64,000 nucleotides of DNA from NCBI GenBank assembly GCA_026391355.1, contig JAPLDH010000008.1, positions 112,745 to 176,744 on the forward strand, read 5' to 3'. A program made the position numbers and the translations under genes. Positions within the stretch are counted from its first letter, which is position 1, and each line of letters starts with the position of its first letter. Below, one piece after another: positions 18,501-28,330 of this stretch. Source of the stretch: Bacteroidota bacterium (GTDB lineage: Bacteria; Bacteroidota; Bacteroidia; Bacteroidales; FEN-979). The notes below the pieces were generated by a model. That model was not told the DNA's origin and did not search any database. It worked only from the letters and a program-made list of their open reading frames with translations.

Positions 18501-21500
18501 AGCCCGGGATCCTTTTGGAGAGAATGTTGAGAGGTCAACCTGGTTTACCATTTACGATCCGTCTTCGAAAGAGGTTCCTGAAAATATCCTGAACTGGTTC
18601 GTTCCCCTTATAACTTCAGGTGACCCGGGTCAAACAGCTAAATTTCTTATCGGTTCAAAGGAAGAAAACGTGATGGTGATCTATGAAATACGTGTGCATG
18701 ATTCCATCCGCTCCCGGGAATGGATCAAGCTCAATGATCGGCAGTTGACGGTTGAAGTGCCGATCAAAGAGGAATACCGGGGTAATTTTGCAGTTAACTT
18801 TATCTTCATCAAGCACAACAGGGCATTCCAGAACAGCAGTTTGGTAGCCGTTCCCTATTCCAATAAAAAGCTGAACATCACCTGGCAAACTTTCCGCGAT
18901 AAACTCTATCCCGGAAAACCTGAAGAGTGGCGGATCACCATCAAGGATGCTGCGAAAAAAGGCGCTGATGCAGAGTTTTTAACCACCATGTATGATGAAT
19001 CACTGGATGCATTCGCCCCGAATAGCTGGAGTTTTTCTCTCTATCGCTTCTATTATGGATTTTATCCCTGGTCAACTACCAATTCGTTCCGCATCAATTC
19101 AGGAACCACTTACCCGGTATATTTGCCAACAGGAGAATTGGTCGGACGTGAATACAACCAGTTGAACTGGTTCGGATTGTCCAATTTTGGATCAACCGGA
19201 GGACACAGAATTTATAAACTACATACCGCAGGAAATCAGGTTGTTGAAGAAAATACAATGTTTGATATGGCTCCCTCAGCAGCTATGGACCAGGGTATAG
19301 TCTCACGAGAATTCACTACTACTATAGGGGGCTTGACAGCCGATTCGACCGGCAGACCTGGTAATGCCATAGAAAAGAATACTGTAATACCTCAGATCCG
19401 GCGCGACTTCCGCGAAACCGCTTTCTTCTACCCTGCACTTAAGACTGATACAGAGGGAAACCTTGTTGTATCCTTTACCGTTCCCGAATCGCTGACCAAA
19501 TGGAAGATCCTTGGTTTTGCACACACTAAACAGCTCGATTACGGGCTGATAGAAAAGGAGGCCTTTACCCAAAAAGAACTGATGGTATTTCCGAATTCAC
19601 CACGTTTTGTAAGGCAGGGAGATACAGTGGTGTTCAGTGCGAAAGTGGTGAATATGAGTGATCATAACATTTCAGGGGATGTCCGGGTGGAGTTCTCAAA
19701 TGCCATTTCATCGAAGCCGGCTGCTGTAATAGTTGGCAGTTCGCAGTCAGCAATTAGCAGTCTACCAATGACTATTGGAAAAGGGCAGAGTTCGTCCTTC
19801 AGTTGGAAACTATTTATCCCTGCAGATCCCTTACTCTCCCTTTTGCAGTATAGGATTACAGCCACAGCAGGTGATTTCAGCGATGCAGAGGAAAAAGCAT
19901 TCCCGGTGCTGACCAACAGGATGCTTGTCACAGAACCCATGCCCCTGCCTGTTCGTGGAAAAGGGACGTTTACTTTTAGTTTTGACAAACTGTTGAGATC
20001 TGCACAGGAAGGGAAACAGGGAAATTCGTTGAAAAATTATCATATTACACTGGAATTCGCCTCCAATCCTGCCTGGTATGCGATCCAGGCGCTGACAATG
20101 CTCGCCGATCCTGCTTATCCCAATGCCGATAACATCTTCAATGCCTTCTATGCCAACAGCATTGCTTCATATATTGCCAATTCGAATGTGAAGATCCGGC
20201 ATGTATTTGAAACCTGGTCCGACCTGACACCGGCAACCCTTCTCTCCAATCTTGAAAAGAATGAACAGCTCAAATCAGCCCTTCTCAATGAGACCCCCTG
20301 GGTAATGGAGGCAAAATCCGAAAGTGACCGGAAACAACGCATTGCCTTACTGTTTGACCTGAATACATTGTCCGGCAGATTGGAGGATAACCTCTCAAAG
20401 CTCAGTAAAATGCAAACATCGAATGGCGGATGGCCCTGGTTTGAAGGAATGCCCGAAAGCCGGTATATCACCCAGGATATCGTTACCGGGCTTGGACATC
20501 TTGACCACCTTGGCGTTAAAAATATCCGTGAGGATAAAAACTGCTGGGCTATGCTTCAGAAAGCTGTAAGGTACCTTGACGGAGAAATTGTCAAGGATTA
20601 TGAAAATGTGAAGAAATATTATTCCGGCAAAATGGATGAGGACCATCTAAGTACTTCCCAAATTCAGTATCTCTACTCCAGGAGTTATTTTATGAAGGAT
20701 GTTCCGGTATCGGATGCCGGTATAAAGAAGGCATTTGATTATTTCCGGCGGCAGGCTGAGAAATACTGGATGAAAAGTGACCTTTATTCACAGGGAATGA
20801 CTGCTTTGGCCTTATCAAGATTCGGGAACAAAGAAGTTGCGCAACTTAGCCTTAAATCCCTGAAAGAACGGTCGCTTCATTCGGAAGAGTTGGGTATGTA
20901 CTGGGCGACGGAAAACAGGTATGGAATTTACCAGGTCCCGATAGAAACACAATCAATGCTGATCGAGGCATTCGACGAAATTGACAGGGACAGCAGTGCA
21001 GTGGAAGAGATGAAGATCTGGTTGCTGAAACAGAAACAGACCCAGGACTGGAAAACCACCCGTGCAACGGTTGAAGCCTGTTATGCACTGCTCCTTCGTG
21101 GTATGGACTTGCTGTCGACAACACCCGATGTGAAAATATCGGTGGGCAAAGAGGCCATTGACCCAATGAAGCTTGACAACAACAAGCCCGAAGCAGGAAC
21201 CGGCTATTTTCAGGTCACCTGGACGGGAAGCGATATCACTCCCGACATGGGCAACATCAAAGTTGTGAAACAGAATGAAGGCGTAGCCTGGGGAGCTCTT
21301 TACTGGCAGTATTTTGAGGATCTGGATAAGATCACACCCCACCAGACCCCCCTGAAAGTGGAAAAGAAGCTCTTCCTGCACAAGGATACACCAAACGGAC
21401 CGGTACTCGTACCACTGGAAGGGACCGGTCTTTCTGTCGGTGACAAGGTTACTGTCCGTATCATCCTTAACGTGGACCGTACCCTCGAATTCGTTCATAT

Positions 21501-21765
21501 GAAAGATATGCGGGCTTCCTCATTTGAACCCACACTTGACCTGTCAGGATACAAATACCAGGACGGGTTGGGTTATTATCAAACTACAACCGATGTGGCA
21601 ACCAATTTCTTTTTCGACTATTTGCCAAAAGGAACCTACGTGTTTGAATATCCTTTGGTGGTGAATGCTTCCGGCGATTATTCAAACGGCATTACAACCA
21701 TCCAATGCATGTATGCACCGGAATTTGAAGCTCATTCAGAGGGCATAAGGGTAAAGGTAAAATAA
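15574..21765 (+). CDS. Alpha-2-macroglobulin-like exported protein
   Basis: 2063 residues. N-terminal signal segment (about 5-22, ending SRLQSQN), then a helical region, repeated MG-type beta domains (including FFTDRAIYRPGQIIYFKG near 630), the A2M signature region (FRETAFFYPALKTD... VPESLTKWKILG near 1279-1315), a helical terpenoid-cyclase-like toroid (about 1480-1840) with SNGGWPWFEGMPESRYIT, and a C-terminal MG/receptor-like domain. Bacterial macroglobulins trap proteases in the periplasm. The thioester motif CxEQ is absent where expected (around 1514 the sequence reads NADNIFNAFYAN), as in many Bacteroidota members. Residues just after the signal (LTSSPVDQFTNSS) are encoded by an octamer repeat. 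Follows the DUF3108 gene by 152 bp. Confidence 0.9.
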   Translation: MKTRIPFIILATSLMLLLIISSRLQSQNPTRMSTGPLTSSPVDQFTNSSSDPRWKKVDSLSSLGLPKSALEIVNKILLRAQKDKDNSQYIKAILYKFRLQSEFEEDFLVQTMKELKSEISTSAEPVKQILQSLLAEIYWRYYQNNRYRFDDRTQVLSNREDSIQTWDLNTLSGKITGSYLMSLENPPYLKGIPVEQFKDIIVPKDPKQEGRDPFRPTLYDFLAWRALDYFMSNNRPVKVSVSAFQIDNPEFYSQTPGFLKINLQTGNSQPPSPSYYAMGLFQELAAFHFNDQNPQALIDEELQRFSFVLQEGAFENKDSLYLEALKRFETDHLFSPWSTDISYQIANFLYIKGQGYSPLKSAFHKWEIKSADAYCESAIKRFPNSDGAKNCRALEKTILQPSLEITTEYGINPDKPSLALLKYRNIQGSWFRLIKTDPEINQEKTSSMNHEEILKYYLQMTPVKTWTQTLSADGDFQRYSVEITIPPVSNGYYILLVSSGKEFAKDDQAIAFNAFYSTHISYISRRTEKGGYDVYILDREIGMPVKNVSVESWTRYYDYQSRKYISKKMYDYTTDENGYFSILLLATGTNYTGLVLKVKENNVVFISDNLYQYPNSEVPPKPVLHTYFFTDRAIYRPGQIIYFKGIILEQTGENHQIRPNLKTTVTFTDVNSQKISEQNLVTNEFGSFNGSFTAPRGVLLGQMTISNGSGSVSVSMEEYKRPTFDVTFEPVEGNYHIGDSVSLTGKAIAFAGNRIDGAMVNYTVTRRARFPFRYFSDYIPYPVAPEVEIMQGTLTSDAQGKFIIRFKVVPDLKVLKITDPVFDYIVSSDVTDINGETRSAQGIVSAGYHSLLLGSSVSMKMNLAKDSLIRITSQNLNGRNTPTGVTVTIQRLRQPDHLFKGRLLDRPDLSQISRQEFYAQFPYDVYGDEDNPETWPVEETVFEKTLNTKSDSVIRLFMGTQQRLISKQGKYLLKLKARDPFGENVERSTWFTIYDPSSKEVPENILNWFVPLITSGDPGQTAKFLIGSKEENVMVIYEIRVHDSIRSREWIKLNDRQLTVEVPIKEEYRGNFAVNFIFIKHNRAFQNSSLVAVPYSNKKLNITWQTFRDKLYPGKPEEWRITIKDAAKKGADAEFLTTMYDESLDAFAPNSWSFSLYRFYYGFYPWSTTNSFRINSGTTYPVYLPTGELVGREYNQLNWFGLSNFGSTGGHRIYKLHTAGNQVVEENTMFDMAPSAAMDQGIVSREFTTTIGGLTADSTGRPGNAIEKNTVIPQIRRDFRETAFFYPALKTDTEGNLVVSFTVPESLTKWKILGFAHTKQLDYGLIEKEAFTQKELMVFPNSPRFVRQGDTVVFSAKVVNMSDHNISGDVRVEFSNAISSKPAAVIVGSSQSAISSLPMTIGKGQSSSFSWKLFIPADPLLSLLQYRITATAGDFSDAEEKAFPVLTNRMLVTEPMPLPVRGKGTFTFSFDKLLRSAQEGKQGNSLKNYHITLEFASNPAWYAIQALTMLADPAYPNADNIFNAFYANSIASYIANSNVKIRHVFETWSDLTPATLLSNLEKNEQLKSALLNETPWVMEAKSESDRKQRIALLFDLNTLSGRLEDNLSKLSKMQTSNGGWPWFEGMPESRYITQDIVTGLGHLDHLGVKNIREDKNCWAMLQKAVRYLDGEIVKDYENVKKYYSGKMDEDHLSTSQIQYLYSRSYFMKDVPVSDAGIKKAFDYFRRQAEKYWMKSDLYSQGMTALALSRFGNKEVAQLSLKSLKERSLHSEELGMYWATENRYGIYQVPIETQSMLIEAFDEIDRDSSAVEEMKIWLLKQKQTQDWKTTRATVEACYALLLRGMDLLSTTPDVKISVGKEAIDPMKLDNNKPEAGTGYFQVTWTGSDITPDMGNIKVVKQNEGVAWGALYWQYFEDLDKITPHQTPLKVEKKLFLHKDTPNGPVLVPLEGTGLSVGDKVTVRIILNVDRTLEFVHMKDMRASSFEPTLDLSGYKYQDGLGYYQTTTDVATNFFFDYLPKGTYVFEYPLVVNASGDYSNGITTIQCMYAPEFEAHSEGIRVKVK
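15684..15715. repeat. Octamer array (CACCAGTT)4 inside the macroglobulin coding sequence
   Basis: Units CACCAGTT, CACCAGTT, GACCAGTT, CACCAACT run in tandem just downstream of the signal-peptide codons and encode the linker TSSPVDQFTN. It is the same octamer that flanks the four-helix-bundle gene at 437-475 and 917-940. The array keeps the frame open. Confidence 0.85.
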
Positions 21766-21810
21766 GAAGTAATTAATGTGCCTTTAAATGAAAAATACGA
21801 TTGCAAAGTT

Positions 21811-21841
21811 CGTCGGGAAAACAGAGCATTTACTAACTTTG
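21811..21841 (+). promoter_or_regulatory. Bacteroidota promoter for aspS (TTG-N20-TAACTTTG)
   Basis: TTG at 21811-21813 and TAACTTTG at 21834-21841 are 20 nt apart, matching the -33/-7 consensus of the primary sigma factor in this phylum. The start codon of aspS is 25 nt downstream. Confidence 0.65.
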
Positions 21842-21866
21842 CGCCCTGATTCATAATACAAAACCA

Positions 21867-23609
21867 ATGTTACGAACACATACTTGCGGCGAGCTGAACC
21901 TTACAAATACCGGTATTGAGGTAACCCTGTGCGGCTGGGTGCAACGATCACGGGACATGGGAGGATTGACTTTCATTGATCTCCGCGACCGGTATGGAAT
22001 AACGCAGTTGGTATTCAATATGCAGGGGAATGCGGTTTTATGCGAGGAAGCGAGGGGCCTGGGCCGCGAATTTGTGATTGCTGCCTACGGCAAAGTAGCT
22101 GAACGCAGCAATAAGAATCCAAAGATGCCAACCGGTGATATTGAGATCCTGGTGGACCGAATTGAGATCCTGAATTCATCGAAGATCCCGCCATTTACGA
22201 TCGAAGATAATACGGATGGCGGGGAAGAACTCAGGATGAAATACCGTTACCTGGATCTGCGCCGGAATATCATACGGAAAAACCTTGAACTTCGCCATAA
22301 GCTGGCCATTGAAACCCGCAATTACCTTAACCTGCAGGGTTTTATTGAGATCGAAACCCCGGTGATGATCAAATCCACTCCGGAAGGGGCGCGCGACTTC
22401 GTGGTTCCTTCACGGATGAACCAGGGACAATTTTATGCGCTTCCGCAATCACCGCAGACTTTCAAGCAACTGCTCATGGTGGCCGGGTTCGACAGGTACT
22501 TTCAACTCGTGAAATGTTTCCGCGATGAGGACCTTCGCGCTGACCGCCAGCCGGAATTCACGCAGATCGACTGCGAAATGTCGTTCGTTACCCAGGAAGA
22601 CATCCTTGATACTTTCGAAGGACTTACACGCCAGCTTTTCAAATCTGTTCTTGGTGTCGAAACAGGTGTTTTTCCCAGGATGACCTACGATGATGCCATG
22701 AAGAATTACGGGTCTGATAAACCTGACATCCGGTTCGGAATGACCTTCACGGATATCACGGATCTATCGAAAGGAAAGGGACTCCGCGTTTTCGACAATG
22801 CGGAAATCATTGTTTGTATTACTGCGAAAGGATGTTCCGAATATTCCCGCAAACAACTGGATGAGCTCACAGATTGGGTAAAACGGCCGCAGATCGGGGC
22901 TTCGGGGTTGATCTACGTTAAATATGGTAACGACGGAATTATTAAATCTTCGATTGATAAATTTTTTACCCCGGATGATCTCTCCGCAATACTTAACAGA
23001 TCGGATGCAGAACCCGGAGATCTGATCCTGATCCTGGCCGGAAAGAAAACGGCAACACAAAAAGCCCTCGGGGAACTCCGCCAGGAGATGGGAAATCGTC
23101 TGAACCTGCGCCGGCCGGGTGAATTCAAGCCGCTTTGGGTCACTGGATTTCCCTTGCTTGAGTGGGATGAAGAAACCAAACGTTTTTATGCCATGCATCA
23201 TCCTTTCACCTCACCAGTTCCGGGAGATATTCCACTACTGGATACTGATCCCGGTAAGGTAAGGGCGAATGCATACGACCTTGTGATCAACGGGGTGGAG
23301 ATCGGAGGCGGTTCGATCCGTATCCATAACAAGGATCTTCAGAAGAAGATGTTCACTGTGCTCGGTTTCAGCGATGAGCTGGCACAAGAGCAATTCGGGT
23401 TCCTTATGAATGCTTTCGAATTCGGCGCTCCGCCTCATGGTGGTATCGCCTTTGGGTTTGACCGTCTTTGCACGATCTTCGGGGGAGGGGATTCGATCCG
23501 GGATTTCATTGCATTCCCAAAAAATAATTCAGGCAGGGATGTGATGATCGATACCCCGGCAAGGATCAGTGAGGAGCAGTTGAAGGAGTTGGGGATAAAG
23601 CTGGTATAA
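21867..23609 (+). CDS. aspS: Aspartyl-tRNA synthetase (bacterial type)
   Basis: 580 residues. N-terminal anticodon-binding OB domain ([22 protein letters not shown]), class II motif 1/flipping-loop region ([16 protein letters not shown]), motif 2 ([16 protein letters not shown]), the bacterial GAD insertion (about 280-420), and motif 3 (GIAFGFDRL). The length and the GAD insertion mark the bacterial form; the window alone does not show whether it also charges tRNA-Asn. It has its own promoter and is followed by a small lipoprotein gene 29 bp downstream. Confidence 0.97.
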   Translation: MLRTHTCGELNLTNTGIEVTLCGWVQRSRDMGGLTFIDLRDRYGITQLVFNMQGNAVLCEEARGLGREFVIAAYGKVAERSNKNPKMPTGDIEILVDRIEILNSSKIPPFTIEDNTDGGEELRMKYRYLDLRRNIIRKNLELRHKLAIETRNYLNLQGFIEIETPVMIKSTPEGARDFVVPSRMNQGQFYALPQSPQTFKQLLMVAGFDRYFQLVKCFRDEDLRADRQPEFTQIDCEMSFVTQEDILDTFEGLTRQLFKSVLGVETGVFPRMTYDDAMKNYGSDKPDIRFGMTFTDITDLSKGKGLRVFDNAEIIVCITAKGCSEYSRKQLDELTDWVKRPQIGASGLIYVKYGNDGIIKSSIDKFFTPDDLSAILNRSDAEPGDLILILAGKKTATQKALGELRQEMGNRLNLRRPGEFKPLWVTGFPLLEWDEETKRFYAMHHPFTSPVPGDIPLLDTDPGKVRANAYDLVINGVEIGGGSIRIHNKDLQKKMFTVLGFSDELAQEQFGFLMNAFEFGAPPHGGIAFGFDRLCTIFGGGDSIRDFIAFPKNNSGRDVMIDTPARISEEQLKELGIKLV

Positions 23610-23638
23610 CAATGAAACAAATCTAAAACCAACATATT

Positions 23639-24016
23639 ATGAAGATCAAACACTATTTTTTTTCCGCAATAATTCTCGGATTGATATTTATTGCAGGTTG
23701 CAAAAACGCCGATCTGTCAAAGGATGTCGAGGGTATTGCTGATGTCCATTGCCGCAACATTGATGTCATGACAAAGCTTCGCTCTGCGAACCCGGAGGAT
23801 TCTGCCATGATCAACAAACTACAGGTGGATGCCAAAAAACTCCAGATCGAAATGACCATCCTTTACAAGGAATTCAAGGAAAAATACAAGGAAAAAGTAA
23901 AAGACAATACTTTCAATAAAGAGTTTTCCAGATTGCTTCGTAAGTCGATGCTGAAGAATTGTACCTCCCTGTCAAAAGAAGACCGTGAGCAATTTGAAAA
24001 AGAAGTGGAGAAGTAA
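23639..24016 (+). CDS. Small putative lipoprotein, helical
   Basis: 125 residues with a type II signal peptide (hydrophobic 8-19) and lipobox FIAGC, so Cys at about 21 would be lipidated. The remainder is Lys/Glu-rich and helical, probably coiled coil (LQIEMTILYKEFKEKYKEKVKDN), with conserved-looking Cys at about 38 and 112 that could pair. No family recognised. It lies 29 bp after aspS and may be co-transcribed; convergent with the next gene, 16 bp apart. Confidence 0.7.
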   Translation: MKIKHYFFSAIILGLIFIAGCKNADLSKDVEGIADVHCRNIDVMTKLRSANPEDSAMINKLQVDAKKLQIEMTILYKEFKEKYKEKVKDNTFNKEFSRLLRKSMLKNCTSLSKEDREQFEKEVEK

Positions 24017-24032
24017 GGAAAACGGAATTATT

Positions 24033-25793
24033 CTATTTTGTTTTCTCAAGGTTAAGCAGATCATCTGAGATCCCGATTCCATTCATTTTCATTTCATTGA
24101 TCACCCGAATGGCATTCTCCCGCTGATTCATCTGGAAGTAGAGCATTGCGAGGTTATGAAATGAATGATTGTCGGATGGATTTACACGGATCACTTTTTC
24201 GAGGTAAAATGCTGCACTGTCAAGTTTGCCGGTCGTATATGCATGTTCTGCAAGCGAAAACCATATGTTAGCAAGGTTTTTGACTGCTTCCGGCTGCTTT
24301 GGGTCAAGTTCAAGCCCTTTTGTTAGGTAGTACGCCGAGCTGTCGAGTTTCTTTTGCTGATATAAGCTTGACGCCAGTCTGAAATACAACTCTGCAAAAT
24401 TGGCATAGGAAAGTTCCCTTTTAAAATAGATGGATGCCGAATCATATCTTTTCTTCTCCTGTGAAAGAAGACCAAGGTGGAAATTCACAAGCATCTGTTG
24501 CGGATTGAGCTCATATGCCTTTCTGATAAGTTTTTCCTTCAATACAGGATCCTTTGTCATTTTTCCCAGGTTTAAGGTTGCAAAAGCGGATCGCGGAGAG
24601 TCTTTTACCGCCTGTGTCCAGAAAATATCCGGGTTTTTATAACAATCGAGCCTGAAAAATGTCAGGATGGAGAAAAAAAGGATCAGCGCACCACCTGCTG
24701 TAAAGAGGTAAGCTTGTTTCCATTTGGCAGAAAACAGGAGCGTTTGGCTAAAGATCAGGAGAATTCCTATGATCGGAATATAAAGACGGTGTTCGTAAAC
24801 CTGGTCATTAAGGTTTTTTGGAACAAATAAAACCGGCAGTAAAAAGAGGATGAACCAGCACACCCCCAAGATAGTAAGTGGTTTGGAATAGCTCTTCGAC
24901 AGGATGATCAGTACAGACAGAAGAACAAAGGCAACAACTCCCCAAACCAGTGAGATCTCTTCAAAATACGGAACGGCTGACAGGTTGAAAGGAAAAAATA
25001 TTTTACCAAGATATTGTAAAATCGCTGGAAATCTGTGTATTCCTGACTGGGTCATCTCTTCTGCCAGCATTCCCGGGTAAAAGGGTTTCGAAGTAGCCCT
25101 TAGCGAATACCAGACCAGGATTACCAGCGCCCAACTCCCGGCCAGGAGCAATATTTTTTTCCATTGGGGCTTGTAAACTGACGGAAGCAGGATGAAAAGG
25201 ATCGCAGGAATAATAATTGCCGTTTCTTTGGTCAGAATGGCGAGTAATGAAAATAAAAACTGCAAGGCAAAATGCTGCCATCTGTTATTCTTATAATAAT
25301 CAATGGAAAAGATCAGAGTTGACAGAAAGAAGATCATCAGCAGCAGATCGTTTCGACCCGGAATCCAAGCAACCGCCTGGCTGAGCACCGGATGTATGGT
25401 AAACAACAGAGACAACAGGAGCGCCGGAGGTTCCGGGATCTTCAACCGCAGAAATAACAGATAGAGAAGACACCCGGCAAGAATGTTAAAAAGGATGTTC
25501 GTAAGATGGTATCCCCAGGGTTTTGTTCCAAAAAACTGGTATTCAAGGATCATGTCCACCAGGAATATGGGACGATAATAGACATCCTGCGTTTCGACAA
25601 ATAAACCCCGGTGAAAAACTTTTGTGAGGTTACCGGGATCTTTATTGAATTTTGCATTTTGAACCACAAAAAAGGAATCATCGAGCTCGGTGAATTCCAT
25701 GAAAACCGTCTTGAAATAGATGGCAAAAGGGATGATCGCCAACCAAAGGAATGGGTATCTGAGAATAAAATGCGGGCGTTTTTTCGTCAACAT
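24033..25793 (-). CDS. Polytopic glycosyltransferase-like membrane protein with C-terminal TPRs
   Basis: 586 residues. About ten membrane helices in the first 400 residues with an N-terminal loop carrying ELDDSFFVVQN and DVYYRPIFLVDM, in the style of PMT/ArnT-type GT-C transferases and eukaryotic TMTC proteins, where an acidic residue in the first loop is catalytic. Residues from about 420 to 575 form TPR units (for example SAAFYLEKVIRVNPSDNHSF, HNLAMLYFQMNQ). Such proteins are often annotated simply as TPR membrane proteins; transfer of a sugar from a lipid carrier to an exported protein is inferred. It lies 23 bp downstream of the DUF748 gene in the same direction. A decayed relative is at 10411-10915. 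Confidence 0.75.
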   Translation of the reverse strand: MLTKKRPHFILRYPFLWLAIIPFAIYFKTVFMEFTELDDSFFVVQNAKFNKDPGNLTKVFHRGLFVETQDVYYRPIFLVDMILEYQFFGTKPWGYHLTNILFNILAGCLLYLLFLRLKIPEPPALLLSLLFTIHPVLSQAVAWIPGRNDLLLMIFFLSTLIFSIDYYKNNRWQHFALQFLFSLLAILTKETAIIIPAILFILLPSVYKPQWKKILLLAGSWALVILVWYSLRATSKPFYPGMLAEEMTQSGIHRFPAILQYLGKIFFPFNLSAVPYFEEISLVWGVVAFVLLSVLIILSKSYSKPLTILGVCWFILFLLPVLFVPKNLNDQVYEHRLYIPIIGILLIFSQTLLFSAKWKQAYLFTAGGALILFFSILTFFRLDCYKNPDIFWTQAVKDSPRSAFATLNLGKMTKDPVLKEKLIRKAYELNPQQMLVNFHLGLLSQEKKRYDSASIYFKRELSYANFAELYFRLASSLYQQKKLDSSAYYLTKGLELDPKQPEAVKNLANIWFSLAEHAYTTGKLDSAAFYLEKVIRVNPSDNHSFHNLAMLYFQMNQRENAIRVINEMKMNGIGISDDLLNLEKTK

Positions 25794-25816
25794 TCAGTAA
25801 AAATAAAAAAAAGATT

Positions 25817-28111
25817 TCAATGTTCTTCGGGAACCGAGTAAAAAATCAGGTATCTTGGAAGCTTATCTTCAGGAATTTCGGCAGGATCTTTACTTTTGGT
25901 AATATTGTACCGGTTACCCGGTAAACCCTTTTCCCTGACAAATCTGACAAGGGAGCTGTCCCGCTTCGCTTCCTGCCTGTTCAGGATTTTTTCGAGCAGA
26001 TCACGCCCGATCATACGGATACATTTATCCATCGTGGAGTTCAGTGGTGAATAATCCCCGATCTTCATATTCAGGTAATGAATAAATGCAGTATCCGTGG
26101 TATTGATCTTATTAATTGCATCAAGATCCATGGCAGATAAGGAATCGGGAACAGGGGTGGTTTTTTGCCGGTCAAAATAATAGCGGGTTTTCGCATTAAA
26201 ATAGGACAAAAGTTCAATTTCTTTTGCAGGATCGCCTGTTTTCCGGAATTCAAGTCTCAACTCTGGTTTACTTAGCATTGCGTTAATAAGTTTGCTGACC
26301 TGGTTCAGTTGTCTTTCATTCAGATTTCCCTGGAAATGGTCCAGGACGACTTCTTTGAACTCTTCTTCTTTACCTCCAAAAACTCCTGCAAGCAGGTTGT
26401 ACGGGGCAGTTGCAGCTTTGATGATGATATTTTCGAGGACCTGAATGATCACTTTTTTCAGCTTATAGTGGGGATTGTCAAGATCCCCCTCTACGGGAAT
26501 GTCGAAACTGATATTTCCCTTTGGATCACGTAAAATCGCCACTGCCAGACGGATCGGAAGATTCACCGCGGTCTGGTTCTTTATCTTCTTCCCCATCACG
26601 ATCTTCTCTATAAGTACTTTATGATCGCTCTTCAACTGGTGGTTTTTTACAATCACAGTGCCGGTGTAATTGAATTTTCCTTTTATGGAAGGATGTGCCA
26701 CATAATAGATGGAATAAGGATTATAATCCGACATGTTGACTTCCCGGATATCGTATTTGATCTCGAAATCAAGAAAATCATTTGGATTGATCGAGATCTC
26801 AGCTATCAGCAATCCTTTCCGGTTGATTCCCGCCGTGAGGTCAGCAGTAGCCCTGCCCATACCGGAATTGATCTGCCGGATGTCGAAATTAAGATCATGA
26901 ACGTTTAAAGCGAAGGTTTCCTGCAAAGTATGATCGAAATAATCCGCCTTTCCGTTTGAGATGCTGATCTGTTTCACTTTATAATCAGTAATAATCAGGT
27001 CTTTTGCAATTTCTTTTACATAATCTGCAATGATCAGGAAAGGGTTGGATGTTCCGGCTGAATGGGTTTTAACATTCGAATCTGCATGTACTGCGGAGGT
27101 TTGTGCAGGTTGATTATCTGTTAATATACTCAGGGAAAAGTTATCCCCTTCCGGATAGAGTTCATAGCGGATATAGGGTTCATCCAGGGAGATCGTACCG
27201 AATTTCCAGGTATTACGGGCAATATCCATCGAATCGATCACCACCCTGAAATTCCGGAAACCGGTCATTTCTGTTCCATTTCCATCGGTGATCTTAAACC
27301 GGTCCAAATCAATTTTACCTGAAACAGCAATTGCTTTTGGATCGGTAAAATTTCCCTTATTCTCCATATCCACCGAAAGATAACCCTCAAATTTTTTAAC
27401 TTTTCTTAACGGTGTCAGATAAGGCAGGAGAACCGACAGGTTAAATTCCCTGATATGGTTTTCTGCAGAAAAAGTCAGTTTATCCATATCCAGTGTGAAA
27501 GCGCCGTTGAACGTTCCGCCCGATTGCAGGTTAAATCCATAGGTCATTGACAATAATGGGTTGTTCCAGGCCATCCCCTTGCTGTTGGCTTGGAATTTTT
27601 CGATCCCTGCGATAAGCGTATAATCATGGTTATTATAGTTTATTTTTCCACCTTTCACCAAAACGTCTTCAAGGAAATATTCAGTCGGTTTTTCTGCTTT
27701 CGTTTTTTTTATGGTATCGGAAGAAAACCTTGTCAGCAGATCATCGAAGTTAAATGTCATCCCTTTCTGATCTATATGAATATAAGGGTCTTCAAGGTGG
27801 AGATGTTCAATCCTGTAAACAGGCTTTATTATCTTTCCCATGTCAATGTCAGCGAAAAGATGGTTGATCCTGACAAAATCGGTTTTTTTGTCCCTCTCTA
27901 TCACCCGGAGCCCGTAAACATTGATCTTCCCGGTGAACAAATTGATCTTTAGCTTATCCAGTGTAATGAGGCGGCCTGTAAACTGTTCACTTTTATGTTC
28001 AATGACATATTTCCCGACTGGCCCGAGGAAGATCACCAGCAGGATAATTACCAGGAAAATACCGGCTAAAATCCCAAGTAAAACTTTGAGTAATATTCTA
28101 AATATCTTCAT
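25817..28111 (-). CDS. DUF748/AsmA-like envelope protein
   Basis: 764 residues with one N-terminal membrane anchor (about 5-30) and a long beta-rich extracytoplasmic part. The N-terminal pattern (LDKLKINLFTGKINVYGL, then LEDPYIHIDQKGMTFNFDDLL) matches DUF748 and the wider AsmA/TamB group, which form bridge-like proteins between the two membranes and are linked to lipid transport or outer-membrane assembly. The C-terminal third is helical and charged. First gene of a two-gene minus-strand unit with the glycosyltransferase/TPR gene. Confidence 0.75.
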   Translation of the reverse strand: MKIFRILLKVLLGILAGIFLVIILLVIFLGPVGKYVIEHKSEQFTGRLITLDKLKINLFTGKINVYGLRVIERDKKTDFVRINHLFADIDMGKIIKPVYRIEHLHLEDPYIHIDQKGMTFNFDDLLTRFSSDTIKKTKAEKPTEYFLEDVLVKGGKINYNNHDYTLIAGIEKFQANSKGMAWNNPLLSMTYGFNLQSGGTFNGAFTLDMDKLTFSAENHIREFNLSVLLPYLTPLRKVKKFEGYLSVDMENKGNFTDPKAIAVSGKIDLDRFKITDGNGTEMTGFRNFRVVIDSMDIARNTWKFGTISLDEPYIRYELYPEGDNFSLSILTDNQPAQTSAVHADSNVKTHSAGTSNPFLIIADYVKEIAKDLIITDYKVKQISISNGKADYFDHTLQETFALNVHDLNFDIRQINSGMGRATADLTAGINRKGLLIAEISINPNDFLDFEIKYDIREVNMSDYNPYSIYYVAHPSIKGKFNYTGTVIVKNHQLKSDHKVLIEKIVMGKKIKNQTAVNLPIRLAVAILRDPKGNISFDIPVEGDLDNPHYKLKKVIIQVLENIIIKAATAPYNLLAGVFGGKEEEFKEVVLDHFQGNLNERQLNQVSKLINAMLSKPELRLEFRKTGDPAKEIELLSYFNAKTRYYFDRQKTTPVPDSLSAMDLDAINKINTTDTAFIHYLNMKIGDYSPLNSTMDKCIRMIGRDLLEKILNRQEAKRDSSLVRFVREKGLPGNRYNITKSKDPAEIPEDKLPRYLIFYSVPEEH

Positions 28112-28190
28112 ATGATTCTTCCGACTTTAATCATTCTACAATACAAATATATTTACAATTTACCATTTACCATTGATGCCCCTCCCTAAA

Positions 28191-28213
28191 TCCCTCCCCA
28201 AAACAGGGAGGGA
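28191..28213. repeat. Hairpin repeat TCCCTCCC/GGGAGGGA
   Basis: An 8-bp perfect stem (28191-28198 with 28206-28213) and a 7-nt loop, in the divergent intergenic region between the DUF748 and U32 genes. A preceding CCCTCCCTAAA partial copy suggests a dispersed element end. The stem is purine/pyrimidine-biased and not followed by a T-run, so it is not a good terminator. Confidence 0.6.
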
Positions 28214-28257
28214 CTTAATACATTCTTCCTATTGGTTTTCCTTAATGACCTAATTAC

Positions 28258-28271
28258 CTATTGCCTATTGC
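28258..28271. repeat. Heptamer array (CTATTGC)2
   Basis: Two perfect CTATTGC units followed by CTTCTTA, in the upstream region of the U32 gene. Same family as the arrays at 4718-4731 and 51444-51457. Confidence 0.65.
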
Positions 28272-28309
28272 CTTCTTAGATAGTCCCAATGACCAATGCC
28301 ATTATTCTT

Positions 28310-28317
28310 TACCTTTG
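28310..28317 (+). promoter_or_regulatory. Bacteroidota -7 box (TACCTTTG) before the U32 gene
   Basis: TACCTTTG matches TAnnTTTG and ends 13 nt before the ATG at 28331. It overlaps the alternative upstream start at 28289, which supports using 28331. No -33 TTG at standard distance. Confidence 0.4.
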
Positions 28318-28330
28318 CAAAAATTTTTCC

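Noticed and set aside
23208..23217. CTCACCAGTT inside aspS, resembling the octamer arrays
   Set aside because: Only one unit, and it encodes part of the conserved HHPFTSP motif of aspartyl-tRNA synthetases, so it is a chance match.
28191..28213. Rho-independent terminator
   Set aside because: Lies between two divergent genes and has no T-run; better seen as a dispersed repeat hairpin.
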